A stretch of DNA of 64,000 bases from Mixophyes australis (taxonomy: Eukaryota; Chordata; Amphibia; Anura; Limnodynastidae), in assembly GCA_036250195.1 (NCBI GenBank), contig JAVHZZ010000003.1:336030875-336094874 (forward strand). The letters are read 5' to 3'. Each line of letters begins with the position of its first letter. Within the stretch, counting starts at the first letter, position 1. Made by a program: the position numbers and the translations under genes. The notes under the pieces were generated by a model that was not told the DNA's origin, made no database searches, and saw only the letters and a program-made list of their open reading frames with translations. Below are positions 33,132 to 44,978 of the stretch, in pieces.

Positions 33132-34617
33132 ATTATGGGCACACACTCCGCTCTCCTCTTACACACAGGTACTAGTGCCCCTTCTGAGCAGTAAGTTTAA
33201 AGAGGTGAGATTTGGCCAACGGTAACTATATTTTAACTTTCTATAATAACTATTTCAATGCTACCTAAAACAAAATGACATATTGGGTAGAGTTTTATAA
33301 AATGTTAACCGTACTTGCACTTAACCTTTACGCTAACTGCTATCTCCCATTAGGAGGTCATCAGCTGACACGATAACAGTACCCCCAGTATCCAGTCTTT
33401 CGGCCTAAGAACCAAGCAATGGGATAAATCCAGTGTGATCACTCGTGCATATTGACCAGCTCTCCTGTGCTGCAGAACTTTGATGCTTTGTATATAAAGA
33501 TAAATAGTAGCTGGAACACAAAAGAATTCTAGACCTGTGGCAGGTAAACGCTATACTATCCTTGCTGCAACATCACACGGTTATGAATTCCAAGCGGTAG
33601 CTTGAGACAAAAAAATTCCTTTGATAATACCACCTAAAGGTGGGTTTTAGGTTACATCTGTACAATAATGAGGACAATGTTGACTCGGATTTCACAATGG
33701 CAGAGATTCGCTATAAAACGGGTTAGCTGCTGCCCTCCAGCTGATTTACCCTGGAGGGTGGAACCTATTTCAGGTGAAACTCTTATTGCATTCTTCCTTA
33801 CATAGATGAATCTGCTGGTATATTGATAGCCTGTCAACACTGCTTCCCACCATAAAGCATTGGAAATTGTAGCTTCACAAAGTAACATAGTAAGGAGAAA
33901 CAAACAAAAAAAAAAGCACACAAATCATTGGTGATGGCATTTTTAAAAAGATTAAATTACCATTAGTTATGAATGACAGTTATGACATGACAGATGGGTG
34001 TAAAAATAGCCTATGTGAGCTATATTGTATTACAACATACAGTATTCAGTATACAGAACTGCAATTATCTCACGGAACTGGGAGTAATATGGAAGTCGTC
34101 GTGCAGAGATTTCTTGCAACAACTCGAAAAAAAATACATTTCCTATAATAGGACATCGTTGTAATTAGCTGACTGTATAGACGAAAACCTGCCTTTAAAA
34201 GGTATCAGAAATTGTCTAACAATGTTCTAAAAACATAATTGCAACATAATTATTCTACAAACATAATGGCGACACTTTAAAATAATGCAGGTGGAAAGAA
34301 ACGTGGCCCTTTAAAAAATATCTCTCAACAGGTTCTGAGGTCTAGTAAAATGTTTAAAACAGTTTAGAAATCTACATTCTCTTTTCAATTAGTCTCTATA
34401 TGCACCACACTAACATGAATACTTATGTCATCAGAAACACTAGGGACTCTTACAATAATATAAAACCGTGCAGGATGAGCGAGCACACTTTAAACTACAA
34501 AGACCATATTAGGGATTACAATAATTAAATGTAAAATATAAAGGCATTGCAAATGCGCCAAATATATTGTATTTTATCTAATTATGCCAGCCCACCACAG
34601 TGACCTTAATTTGCATA

Positions 34618-34901
34618 GGCAGCACGGTGGCTTAGTGGTTAGCAATTCTGCCTCACAGCACTGGGGTCATGAGTTTGATTCCTGACCACGGCCTTATCTA
34701 TGTGGAGTTTGTATGTTCTCCCCATGTTTGCGTGGGTTACCCCCCAGTGCTCTGGTTTCCTCCCACAGGTTAATTGGCTGCTGACAAAATTAACCCTAGT
34801 CTTTCTGTGTTAGAGAATGTAGACTGTAAGCACCAATGGGGACAGGAACTGATGCGAATGACAAATATTCTCTATACAGGGCTGCAGAATTGGTGTTGTT
34901 G
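34618..34901 (+). mobile_element. SINE copy H
   Basis: The head ggcagcacggtggcttagtg, B-box-like gagtttgattcc and central domain are well kept. The Cys-rich part of the tail is diverged and the (GAT)n end is lost near ggctgcagaattgg. Confidence 0.88.
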
Positions 34902-35423
34902 AAGAATTTGTGAACTTCTGCTAGAAGCTTTAAACACAGTTTGGCACCATCATACACAGTAAGTGGTCAGACATAGTTATGTTATGATTTTCCTAAGTCT
35001 AGTAAAACATATAAATACTAAGCAAAGCTACAATGCGTATTTCTTCAATTCATTAACTAAATAGCATGTGCCTAGTAGATCCTGAATAGCAGAGACCTGC
35101 GAAGGCGTAACATTTACCAAATATCATGAACGTTGAAGGCGAATTCAAAATGGTGGATTAGTCATTTAAATGATTGGCTCTCAATCAAATATATATTCTT
35201 GCAGTTTTTATGGAGTCTGCTCTATCAACACCAATCTCCACCATCAAGTTGAAATAAGGAAAATCAAAAGTAACTAAAACGCTTAATGCCCTGTTCTTTG
35301 AGAGGTTTCAACACACCACACTTTTTAAAAAAGGATCCATGAGATGTCCCCACCAGTCACTAATGATATTTTAGATAAGTGTAAGGCAGGGTTTGCGGAG
35401 TCTAGGAAGAGGACATAACATAC

Positions 35424-35501
35424 CTCGATACTGATGTCTTACAACACAACGAAGGTTAACCCATCTTTTAATGAAGTAGGCCGCAATCCGCAAGCTGTTA
35501 C
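35424..35501 (-). CDS. slx4ip: SLX4IP exon, 78 bp (most 5' one found)
   Basis: The acceptor attgcctattttccag precedes 35501 and the donor GTATGT follows 35424. After two bases completing a codon from an upstream exon it encodes NSLRIAAYFIKRW then VNLRCVVRHQYR, ending with one base that forms the Glu codon of the next exon. It matches the GFQITAYFLKRGIRLRC segment I recall from human SLX4IP. Exons for roughly the first 85 residues of the human protein were not found upstream in the window. Confidence 0.93.
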
Positions 35502-36155
35502 CTGGAAAATAGGCAATTGGCAGATACTAATTATAAACTTCGAAAATAAAACAGATATTGAAGCTACAAATATCATTATCAACTAGGAAGAAATGGTCAA
35601 TGATTTTTTTTTAGACCTGTGAGGACAATCTTTACAGTACGTGTAACAACACTTCCAGAAAGCACAGGACAAGAAGCAACAGAGGGAAGTGCTTCATGAG
35701 AACTGTTTTTTACATCTTAAATATAAATCATAATTAGAGCGAATGTCATCCCATTAATGGGAAATAATTTTGTAGGCATTATTCAAACAATAACTAAACT
35801 TAAAATGTGATTTTATGCATGAAGGTAAAATGAGTGTTCACTTTTACTATAAATTTAGCGGTACCATTGTAATGTGTCATCATCAACTCACATATAATGA
35901 CTAAACAGCAGCCAAGACGGGTCAAACAGTTCAGAGAGTACATGTCCCTGGAACCTGCAGTGATCTCACTAGTCTTTCCTGGGAATCCATCATATCTGTT
36001 AACTTGTGGCTTCTCTGCACTGCCACTCTCTGCTTTTCAATTTGCAGAGAAACAAAGAAGTGCTGACTTCCTAAATATAATTTAAATATGTAAGCCAGCA
36101 ACAAAGGAACAGACTGACAGCATACTGGAGAATTTAGTAACATATCACCATTTTG
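35502..36155. other. No recognised feature (probable SLX4IP intron)
   Basis: AT-rich sequence. A frame with partly exon-like borders at 35931-36060 on the minus strand does not match SLX4IP. Confidence 0.4.
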
Positions 36156-36245
36156 GGCTTCATTTGGAATTAAGAGCAAATCCAACTAAAGGGAGCAAAT
36201 TTGCACTTGGACAAACAATGTTGCTGGTTAAAGTTTAGCTAGGAT
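36156..36245. repeat. Truncated Harbinger-like MITE
   Basis: The stretch gggagcaaatttgcacttgg followed by acaaacaatgtt matches the left arm of the MITE at 63616-63936. The element start gggcttcatttggaattaag is a diverged terminus. The right part is missing. Confidence 0.5.
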
Positions 36246-36451
36246 GTGCCACACTTTTATCTCTGTCCGCACTTAACCCCGAAACTCCCCAAACTGCTGC
36301 GCAACATGTTTTTTTATTCAGTAATACAAATGCCTTGTTATAAAAAACTCCAGCCACACATAATAATACAGTATAACACTAAAACAACTAGTGGTATTCA
36401 GATATCCCACTATTCATTACACACACACACATGATACAGTAAAAGTCTTCC

Positions 36452-36625
36452 GACTAGATTTACTAAACTGAGGGTTTGAAAAAGTGTCGATGTTGTCTAT
36501 AGCAACCAATCAAATTCTAGTTATCATTTATTTAGCACATTGTACAAAATGACAGCTAGAATCTGATTGGTTGCTATAGGCAACATGTCTACTTTTTCAA
36601 ACCCACCATTTAGTAAATATACCTC
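36452..36625 (+). mobile_element. TTTACTAAAC-type MITE
   Basis: Starts gactagatttactaaactga and ends accatttagtaaatatacct. Long imperfect inverted arms carry aaccaatcaaattctagt and its complement. Same family as 8434-8909 and 14709-14882. Confidence 0.8.
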
Positions 36626-36805
36626 TTAATCTCCTTGTGCAGGAAAAAATTCAGTGACCTCGATACCTCCTGTGTCAAGAGCACTGATTCGATGGCTGCT
36701 ATAAAAACCATTCTATGTTATTAAGCCCAAGAGTGCAGTGTGAGGTGTTGACAGGATTGAGATTCAAACTTATAGCTGGAAAATCCTAGGAGTGTTATAC
36801 TCATA

Positions 36806-36975
36806 GTTGCTGACTCTCCTGCAATGTCCTGGAGACTCCCGATTTTTTATGAGCTCTTCCAGAACCCCGGGCGAGCAGGGCAACCACCCGAATCCTGCCC
36901 GCCTCGTTGGTGAAGTAGGTGGGGGCATCCTGGCCCCACCCCCTGCTATAATACGCCAAAAGTGGTATTGTATAG
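36806..36975. repeat. GC-rich interspersed repeat fragment
   Basis: Starts catagttgctgactctcctg with tcctggagactcccgatttt, a pattern also seen in more complete form at 39216-39500. GC-rich body. Truncated. Confidence 0.4.
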
Positions 36976-37149
36976 CCCGGGGCCTGGCCTAATGATGCAA
37001 CTAGTGTGGCCACCTTTGCTATTCCAAATTGACTCAATCTTCTATCCATTAATTTTATTTGCACTTATAGGAATAAACTAATTAATTTAAGTAACAAACT
37101 GTAACTGTGATGCCACCTTAAAGGCAAATGTCTGTTGTGGGAGTAACTG

Positions 37150-37520
37150 CACAGCAAGAAAACAGCAAAAAGACGAAGGGCGGAGCGAGATAAAGCCTGA
37201 TGTCAAACTATGACTGATGACCAAAAAGAACAAGCATGTAATCGTCATTGCCATGCAAATCTGACTGCTCAGCAAATTGCCCGTCACAGAAAAAACAATC
37301 GAAGAACGAACTTGATCTTGATGTCAGTGACTTTGATGAAACAAGAATTAATGCTCATAACTGTGGTCAGATCAACAGTGTTTGTGAATTTTGCACGCTA
37401 AGCATTTTGCGGCTGGGCAGCCATCTGACAAATCAATGCTGCCACAAGGGTAAAGTCAAACTGGGTGCAATAAGGTCTGCCCATTTATCCATGAAAAAAA
37501 TTATGCGCAGAATTTAGCAG
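37150..37520 (+). pseudogene. Helitron Rep/helicase ORF, N-terminal fragment
   Basis: An arginine-rich start (KRRRAERDKA, then RHRKNNRRT) is followed, after a frameshift, by DFDETRINAHNCG, VCEFCTL and CCHKGKVKL. The order of a basic region, HxCG, CxxC and CCHKGKV is typical of the zinc-binding N-terminus of Helitron RepHel proteins in animals, which replicate by a rolling-circle-like mechanism. The Rep and helicase domains are absent and the frame ends at 37517. I see no Helitron 3' hairpin nearby. Confidence 0.7.
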
Positions 37521-38208
37521 TTACCAAGAAGGGGTCCAACATGGTAGTAGTCTTATTTTTTACCGTCATTTTGACGTGCTTTTAATTAGTATGTATAATA
37601 AAGAACCATTATAACAATTATAACAACATGCAGCATAATATCTTCTGGCATCTACTCTTAATTCTAGAAAAATAAAAGGTTAAAACTGGCACACTTATTA
37701 TATAGATTGCATTCTGTACGCTAACATTGTCCTGGTCAGTGGCGGAACGATCACTGGTGCTGCTGATACAGAGCACTGGGGCCCCTAATAAGTCTGGGGC
37801 CTTCCTGTGCAACATTTATTTTTAGGGGTGTAAAAGAAAAGCCAGCAGAGAGAGAATAGGTGGGAGGAGAAAAACAGTTAATAGAGAAGAGTAAAAATGA
37901 AAAAAAGAGGGAACTGGGAGAGAAGAAAATGAGGGTTTAGGAGTAGAAACAGGTGGGGGGTAAAAAAGGAAAGGGAACTGGAGGGGGGAAAAGAAAAGGG
38001 AGTGCGGGAAGAGTGAAAAGAGCAATGTGGGGAGAAAAGAGAGCAACGTGCAGAGAAAAGAAAGCTATGGGCTTTAAACTTTATTACAACAGTGCCGACC
38101 CCTTAGGTGATGAGCTACACATTTCTATTCCTCGCTGTGAGGAGAACACACACTGGAGCACGAATATTGAGTGTGCTCAAACACTCACGGAGCAGGTTCC
38201 TATCACAG

Positions 38209-38237
<29 letters not shown>
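38209..38237. repeat. (TA)n microsatellite
   Basis: About 14 TA units without interruption. Confidence 0.95.
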
Positions 38238-38239
<2 letters not shown>

Positions 38240-38411
38240 CAATGATGATATAATTTCAACACAACATGGACCACAATCTCTTAGGAATGCTTCCAGCACC
38301 TTGATGAATCCATGCAAAACAATTCAGGCTATTCTGGCCATATATATGTTTCGACAGGATCATGGTCCTACCCAGTACTAGAAAGGTATATGTAATAAAG
38401 TGGCCAACGAG

Positions 38412-38430
38412 TATATATATATATATATAT
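38412..38430. repeat. (TA)n microsatellite, short
   Basis: About 9 TA units. Confidence 0.9.
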
Positions 38431-39094
38431 GCAAATTATATTATTATCAATTTGTAAACCGTCCCTCCTCCAACTAGCAGAATGCATACTTCCATTCTGA
38501 ACACTGTATAGTATATGGAACTCAGATGGTTCCGTCTATAGTTGAAAACAGGAATCATGCAAATACATTGCTTTGTTCAAATAATTGTGTTTGATACAGA
38601 TCCATCCAAAGAACTTATTGTACTGAATTTTATTTTAAAAATGCTTGACTTGTGGATACACTGTATAGGAAACAAATTATGGATTTAAGTTTCTTCCCCT
38701 ATCCATTATAAGTAGGTAATTCATATGCTCTTGTATACCATGTTTAACTTATTACAAGTCTCGGCATGGCTCCACAGATAAAGCTCTGCTGGATAAGTTG
38801 ACACTTCACAAATGTATAATATATCTCCACTTTCCCTCCGCTGTTGTTTATTTATAGATTATATGATTAAACATGTATGAGAACCTGTGAATATATACGT
38901 CTTGTCTTTTCTTTATATGATGGAAAATTGTTTAGTTTAGCATTAGTTTAAAATCAAATATGATCTGCCCCACCAACAAAATGAGATTAAAAAGAATACT
39001 TGACAGCTGCTCCAAACAGGAAACACCTGTCTCATCCAAAATGTGTATGTGTAATTGTCATATGAGGAAAGTAGACAGTGAAAACAAAAGGGTC

Positions 39095-39187
39095 TATAGC
39101 AGATAACCTATGGCTCGCTAGCTTGTGGAACTACAAGACCCAGCATGTTCTGACAACAGCTGCAGAGCCACATGTCTAAGCTGGTGT
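39095..39187. repeat. hAT-type MITE
   Basis: Left arm tatagcagataacctatggc and right arm gagccacatgtctaagctgg are imperfect inverted repeats. The inner word gaactacaagacccagcatg is typical of vertebrate hAT MITEs related to the fragment at 6404. Confidence 0.5.
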
Positions 39188-39215
39188 ACAGCAGCTGTTT
39201 TGCACCTCTGACGCA

Positions 39216-39500
39216 TACATGCCTACTTTCCTTTACCTCTCTTCTGAAAGACTCCAGAGGGGAAGTCCAAGGGCTGGAGGTGTGAAAATGCGGTTTGCGT
39301 AATCACAACCCCCAAAATTGGCGTCATTGTACACCAGGGTGCAAGGCCATAATGACATGATTTGTATCATCATGGCTGCACCTCACTCATGTCGCAAGAA
39401 GATCGCGCAGGACACGGCAGTGTGACCTGCTCTTCTGGTAGTTCAGGAGAACTCCCCAAAATTCGGAGTCTCACGGACATTTCGGGAAAGAAGGCAATAC
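39216..39500. repeat. Interspersed MITE-like repeat
   Basis: Ends catgcctactttccttt and gggaaagaaggcaat are inverted repeats, with inner agactccagaggg and ccaaaattcggagtctc also roughly complementary. It is the fullest copy of the family glimpsed at 7141, 14576 and 36806. Confidence 0.5.
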
Positions 39501-40644
39501 TGAGTTTTAAGAATATATAACTAAGAACCGCAACAAGTACATTTATTAAACAAAAATGATTTTGCTAATGCATAGAACATAACCAACACTCACGACAAGA
39601 AATTAGTATAGAACTATCAAGACAAGAGAATACAGCTGACCAAACAAGATGTTCAAAAGCAGATCAAAGCAGTTCCTCCATATCCAGATTTTTTTAAATA
39701 AATAAAACGATTTCTTACCAATGAAGAGAAAGTTTACAAACCCCCTTACAGGAAAGTTATGTGAAGGTAAAACTGCCCAGGACAGAAAATAAAGAAATAA
39801 TTCAAATGGGTGCTTCTATATGTACTGTACACGCAAGAAAGAAAAATACATGTCTAAAAGAAAAAAAAATGACACATTTCTTAATTTATGATCATTTCCT
39901 CTAATTGTGAAGCTCATATAAAAAAAAAAGTGATTCATTGTCTGTGTATTCAGAAAGACATAGATTTTCAGACAAAATACACCCCAGACTTGTGAATCTG
40001 CTCAGAGACAAAATGTCATTGCTCCACAATCGTAATGCTGTCTTATGTCACACACTCAAGCCCTGCATGGAGAAAATGGCAAAGCACTGTCAATGCAGCG
40101 GATTGTTTTATAGAAAACAAGATTCCTCTTGTGTCCACAATCTTGAATGGAATTAGAAGATTATGAATTGGCAAAGTACGAGGGGAGCACAAAGAGGCCT
40201 TGGAATTACGCAGGACATCTCAGTTCCTCCAATTTTCTTTCAGGAATAAAAACTTGTTAATTATTAATATGAAAACAGGTGAGCTTTGTTTCACGGATTC
40301 AGTATGATCAAATCCTGATGCATTTCATACATAGGATTTTAAACTATTATGGGATAGATTTCCTAAAGAGGAACTAAAGCCTCCCAAAGAGAGAAAGGAC
40401 TTGTGGGGAGCTAAAGGAAACATTCAGGCTCACCTCCCTTGTCTTAGAGCCAGTGGGGCCTGTCCCAGAGTCGCCCCAGCCTGCCAAGCGCTTAGTGATG
40501 CAGGAATTTGGCAGCTAGGAGCTCCGGAAGACAGGATCTTGGACAGAAAACATCCTAGTGGTGTATATAACATTACACATATTACGTTGCAGATTACAAT
40601 GTAACAATTGCATCACATGGAAAAACAATAGAAATGATTACCCT
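39501..40644. other. No recognised feature
   Basis: AT-rich until about 40380, then a GC-richer segment of unknown nature to 40560. Confidence 0.4.
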
Positions 40645-40676
40645 GCTCAAAGAGCTTACAATCCAACATATAAATA
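40645..40676 (-). repeat. L2-like 3' tail fragment
   Basis: On the minus strand TTGGATTGTAAGCTCTTTGA matches the start of the L2-like tail seen elsewhere in the window. Confidence 0.45.
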
Positions 40677-40734
40677 TGTGTGTGTGTATATAATGGTACC
40701 AATGGCACTGCGACCTTATGCTTTTATATCATCC

Positions 40735-41270
40735 CAGAACTCCTTGCTGGCTCCTGGTATCCTCTCACCTCCTTCGATCTTTCTCCCCCACTACCTGCTT
40801 CCACCTTGTTCACCAATAAATCCCTCTCCATTGCCATCTTCTCCTCATCCTTTAAATATGATCTTGTCTCACCAATTCTTAAAACACCCATTCCTGACTC
40901 CACCTCAAAGGTTGAAAAGAGAAATGGGGTGATAGAGAACTATCGCCCCATTTCTCTTTTCCCCTTTGCCTCAAAAATACTTAAGCGCATTGTCTATAAA
41001 CATCTCACTGGCTACCTCTCCACAGAAAGTGCCTAGGCCACTTCTCCCTGCTTATTCTCCTGGGTCTTTGACAGCATGGATCACCCTCTGCTACTACACC
41101 CTCCTCCGTGCCATTGGTCTTTCTGACACCATCCTTTCGTGGTTCACCTCCTACCTTACCAAACGCTCCATCTCCGCTCCTACCTCTGGATCCTCCTCCC
41201 CATACCTTTATCCCATAGGAGTCCCACTGGGTTCTGTCCTTGGTCCTCTGCTTCTTTTCTATCCATTATT
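40735..41270 (+). pseudogene. L2-type LINE reverse transcriptase fragment
   Basis: Frame-shifted pieces give NYRPISLFPFASKILKRIVY (a conserved L2/CR1 reverse transcriptase block), then GLSDTILSWFTSYL and GVPLGSVLGPLLLF. Part of the palm between the first two blocks is deleted and the domain stops before the catalytic YxDD region. The upstream sequence is the linker after the endonuclease. A dead 5'- and 3'-truncated insertion. Confidence 0.8.
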
Positions 41271-41359
41271 TGCTGCTGTGTTACTGTCACAGACTACCCC
41301 CGGGAACAGTGTCTGCTACCTTTTCCTGTCACAATTTGGTTGAGAATGCAAAGAAGCAC

Positions 41360-42400
41360 TTACAGCTGGCAGCAATAAATTTTGTATGGAAAACTTAAAC
41401 CGTCAAGGGAACAAGCCACCTTGGTCCCAGATGCATGACCACATCCAGAGGTGACTACAACCCGAAATCCTGAGAGGACCCACAGACTGTGGAAAAAGTG
41501 GTCATGTCCAGACCACTGCAAAATTTGCTCAGAGGTTTTCTCTACCATGCAGTGTCCTGCCATTATGTGTCCATTAGCCAGGTCAAACTCTATTCTCCAA
41601 TATGGCTTAGGAACTACAAAATGCTCTACACTGTCTTCCTCTTTTTGTCACATGATTCAAGTAATCATGTTAAGGTATGAAAGCCTATCATCAGGTACAA
41701 CTGGCATCTCAAACAACTTTAACATTCTCTCTGCCTTTGACAGGGTGGGGTCTTTTAACTGTTCTAATGCAAAAAGATATTTCCTCACTGTAAGATCTGG
41801 CATATTCTTTCTTTTAACAGTGCCTTCTTCAGCAGGAGCTATCACTCGTCATTCTCTATCTCCCCAATAATGTTTGAAAAATATAGAACTTCAGAGGACA
41901 CACCCACCGGCACTGTGTCACCAGTACTGTCAAAGGGATTTGGGCTGTTCTCCCCTGTAACTATTTGGATTTCACACAATCTATCCCTCAAATAGCACTG
42001 TGCATTATGGAACTGACTAGTCCCACAGTAGAGAAAGTAGAACTACAGTGTTTTTCTATTTTCAATTTAGCTGTAAAGTAGTCCTTGGTGTCACCATGTA
42101 TACAAATGACCGCAACAGTTTTCCCCTAGTGTTTTGTGGGGTTACAGTCTACATAACACATCTGAATCTGTGATTTTCCTGGCATGGCAATGTCCAGGTC
42201 CTGAGCTTACAGTCTGTTTTTATGTCCAGCACCCGTTTACCTATAGGACACTAACAGAAATTACTGTAGATCTCAGGACTAGGAGGCGCTGTGACATGCT
42301 GATTAGTTCCTTAGCAGCCATATAAATCTCCACTAGCTGAACAGCTGTTTTAGGGTTCCTGTGGCTCATTCACTTTCGCAAAACAAGACAGAGACCTCAG
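41360..42400 (-). pseudogene. Ty3/Gypsy fragment: gag - protease - integrase zinc domain
   Basis: Read on the minus strand from about 42350 down. KTAVQLVEIYMAAKELI resembles the end of a gag SCAN-like helix bundle. Next comes VICIHGDTKDYFTAKLKIE and STVGLVSS, typical of the C-terminal part of the aspartic protease. Then an acidic linker (41845-41660) leads to HFVVPKPYWR and AGHCMVEKTSEQIL, the first half of the HHCC zinc domain of integrase (41620-41540). Reverse transcriptase and RNase H do not lie between protease and integrase. Several stops and frameshifts; after 41530 the zinc cysteines are not recognisable. Confidence 0.7.
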
Positions 42401-44129
42401 ATAATATAAACTAGAATGGGAACTATCCAAGAGCAATCAAAATATTTTCAAGGGCTCCACTCCCCATTTTTGTAAAATGCCACTCAAAATTTTCGCTACA
42501 CCTGTGGGGCCACTTTCTTTTAGCTTTGGTAAGGGTTGTGGGGGAGGGGGTGTAGCACTGCTGGAAATGCCCGTATCTGCTGTTCAATAACTAGCCGCAT
42601 TTAATTCATAGACAGGAGTTTGAATCTTTCAGTTTCCACTGGTGGAAGCTCTTTCCTTAGATGTATATAAAAAATATAAAAAAGAAAGGAAAACAAATAC
42701 ACCCCCCCCCCCTATAAAAAACCCAAAACATTAAAAAACAAAACAAAAATCATTTACAATCTATTAGTGATGGTCAAGGGGACAGGTACTAAATTCATTG
42801 GATGTCCAACTCCTATACAAGTTCACTAGAGAAATATTCATAAGGGCATATGCACAGACACGAAACATATTAAACATGCTATCTTTAATGTGTAATTTTT
42901 ACGTGTCTACTAGGGTCCCAAGCCAGCAAGAGCTGTGTTCATGCATGCTACATAATAAACAGTACAAACTGTACTCTGTCATTGTGTATATCCACAATTT
43001 ATGAAAACTCTACAGTGGAAAAAGTATGAAACATACGTTAGAAGCTTTGAAGAGTCAAACTAAGGGGGAAGAAAAATACTTATTATATACAGAGAATTAC
43101 CACGTGAACTGCAAGGCCCCATCTTGAAGCTTAGGGCTATTATATTGCCTTGGAAAAAGCATCAATAAAAAGATTAGCGCTATGCTATGTAACAAGAATT
43201 CATTTAAAATTCCATGTTTCTACAAGTATTAGGTAAGACAGTTTGTTGCTTTAATCTCAGTTTGACACCTTTCAAACAAAGAAACAAGGCATGCAATGCA
43301 ATTCCAAGTAAAACAGACAAACACTCCATGGACAGTTAGCTAAGAGAATACGAATACCATAACCGTCAATACGGAAATTCTCTGACTGCCAAAAGTACAA
43401 CAATTTGGGTGGGCAAGCTAGCTAATTGTACTCAACAACTGACTATAAAAGGCTGATCACTTTCAGATGCTCTTGATGGTTATATATTCTGCCTTTCATG
43501 ACTCACATAAGCACACTACAAATACGGATACCTTCCAGTTTATTCCACAGGATGGGAACTGGATTTACCTCCATATGACTTTTTTTGCAGCATTTGCCCT
43601 CTCAATAACTATTTGTTTACATCCCCAATGTTAATCTCCAACTCCCCTTGTTTCAGCCATACTTCCCGTGTTTGGTCCATCTCCGCATCCTTATAGTTCA
43701 CTCTTCACTTAGTCCACATTCCACTCAGTTCACCACACCTTTCTAGGTTTACTAATCCCCCTTCAAGTAACCGTTCAATTCATTTCCTTCAGCAACCCCA
43801 CCCCTTCATTTACTTTCCTCTGATTTCCCCAACCCTGCCATTAATTTAATCTGGCTAATTTCCTCATGTCACTGCTCGTTTAGTACGATAACAAATTCTT
43901 TCCAATGCTCTTATTACATCCATAGTCAATGGAGTAAATACAAATACCTACTTGCTTTTGTTCCGCTGATATGCAGATACAGTTAACTGTTGGTAGCTGT
44001 AAGAGCCTATATGGAGAGTGAGGGGCTTAATGACATATTACACAACATATTTATGACCCTAAGGACATCATATAAAAATAAGTGAACTCATATCCCACCA
44101 AGTGGACAAAACTCCCATTGCTTAATTAC
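42401..44129. other. No recognised feature
   Basis: AT-rich, with a C run at about 42704-42713 and pyrimidine-rich sequence from 43600. Possibly more retroelement debris near 42400-42560, not assignable. Confidence 0.4.
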
Positions 44130-44528
44130 CACTATCAACTCGCTTCTCTGCCCATCACCTCCCCTTCTTCCCTCACTGCTCATGACTGTCACCTACTTCA
44201 AAGGCAAAATCGACACCATCTGTCAATAAATCTCCTCTTGTGAGATTCATCACACAGTTTCTCCTCCACTCACCTATCCACTATTGGCTCTCACTCGCCA
44301 GTTACTGAAGACAATGTTTTCAAAGTCCTCTCTTCCTCATCAACTTGTCTCCTCAATCCTACTCCATCCTAACTCCACCCAATGCTTGTACAAATCACCT
44401 CTTCAACCTGTCACTCTTTAAACACTCATCTCTCCTGTTCTCAAGAAACCATCTATTGACCCTACCTCTCTTTCTAGCTGCCTCCCAATTTCTCTCCTCC
44501 CCTTTCTTTCCAAACTACTTGAGGGGCT
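44130..44528 (+). pseudogene. L2-type LINE fragment (linker region)
   Basis: Pyrimidine-rich sequence encodes, in broken frames, peptides such as HTVSPPLTYPLLALT and the run through LFLAASQFLSSP. These look like the segment between endonuclease and reverse transcriptase of L2 LINEs, including a partial PISLLPFLSK-type block at its end. Confidence 0.55.
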
Positions 44529-44800
44529 TATATACAACTGCCTGTGAGGGAAGAGGTGAACCACGATAGGATGGTGTCAGAAATACCAATGGTATGGAGG
44601 AGGATGTAGTAGCAGAGGGTGAGCAAAAGATGGTAAGTCCAGGGGATTGTGCTAGCAGAGGAAGGGATAGTGTCTGCCAATAGTGATACATGCACGGTAT
44701 AGTGTGGCAGGGTAACATTCCGAAGCCAGTCCGCAAACAAAGATAACAACAGAGTGGACTTTTGTGCAGCCTTCTTGGCAAGTATAAGGTGATCGGGCTG
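44529..44800 (-). pseudogene. L2-type LINE fragment, inverted
   Basis: On the minus strand YYILLHTIGISDTILSWFTS (44620-44550) matches the reverse transcriptase block seen on the plus strand at 41100-41160. It directly abuts the plus-strand fragment 44130-44528, so the LINE was inverted on insertion or rearranged later. The part above 44640 is not clearly L2. Confidence 0.6.
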
Positions 44801-44978
44801 GGACAGGGGAACACCTTAAATGCAAGTATGTATCAAGAAAAATTCTCCAATAAGTAACATATACCCGACATGGTAAGCTTTAGTGAAAATCAGAGTATTA
44901 GTTTATGCCCCACATAGCAATGCACATCAAAGTTGTACAAGTGAGGCCAATATCAAATATAATACAAAAGCTAGGAAC

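Larger units (their letters stand above)
32105..35423 (-). other. slx4ip: SLX4IP intron, about 3.3 kb
   Basis: Bounded by GTATGT (35423 downward) and the acceptor ending at 32105. It contains SINE copies G and H. The stretches 33132-34617 and 34902-35423 are AT-rich without recognised elements. Confidence 0.85.
37521..39094. other. No gene; purine-rich and TA-rich tracts
   Basis: A purine-rich strand segment spans about 37825-38065. TA repeats lie at 38209-38237 and 38412-38430. Nothing else is recognised. Confidence 0.5.

Noticed and set aside
33652..33921. 89-residue minus-strand frame in an SLX4IP intron
   Set aside because: Checked as a candidate SLX4IP exon because of a GTAAGG-type donor; the peptide does not match and an acceptor is lacking.
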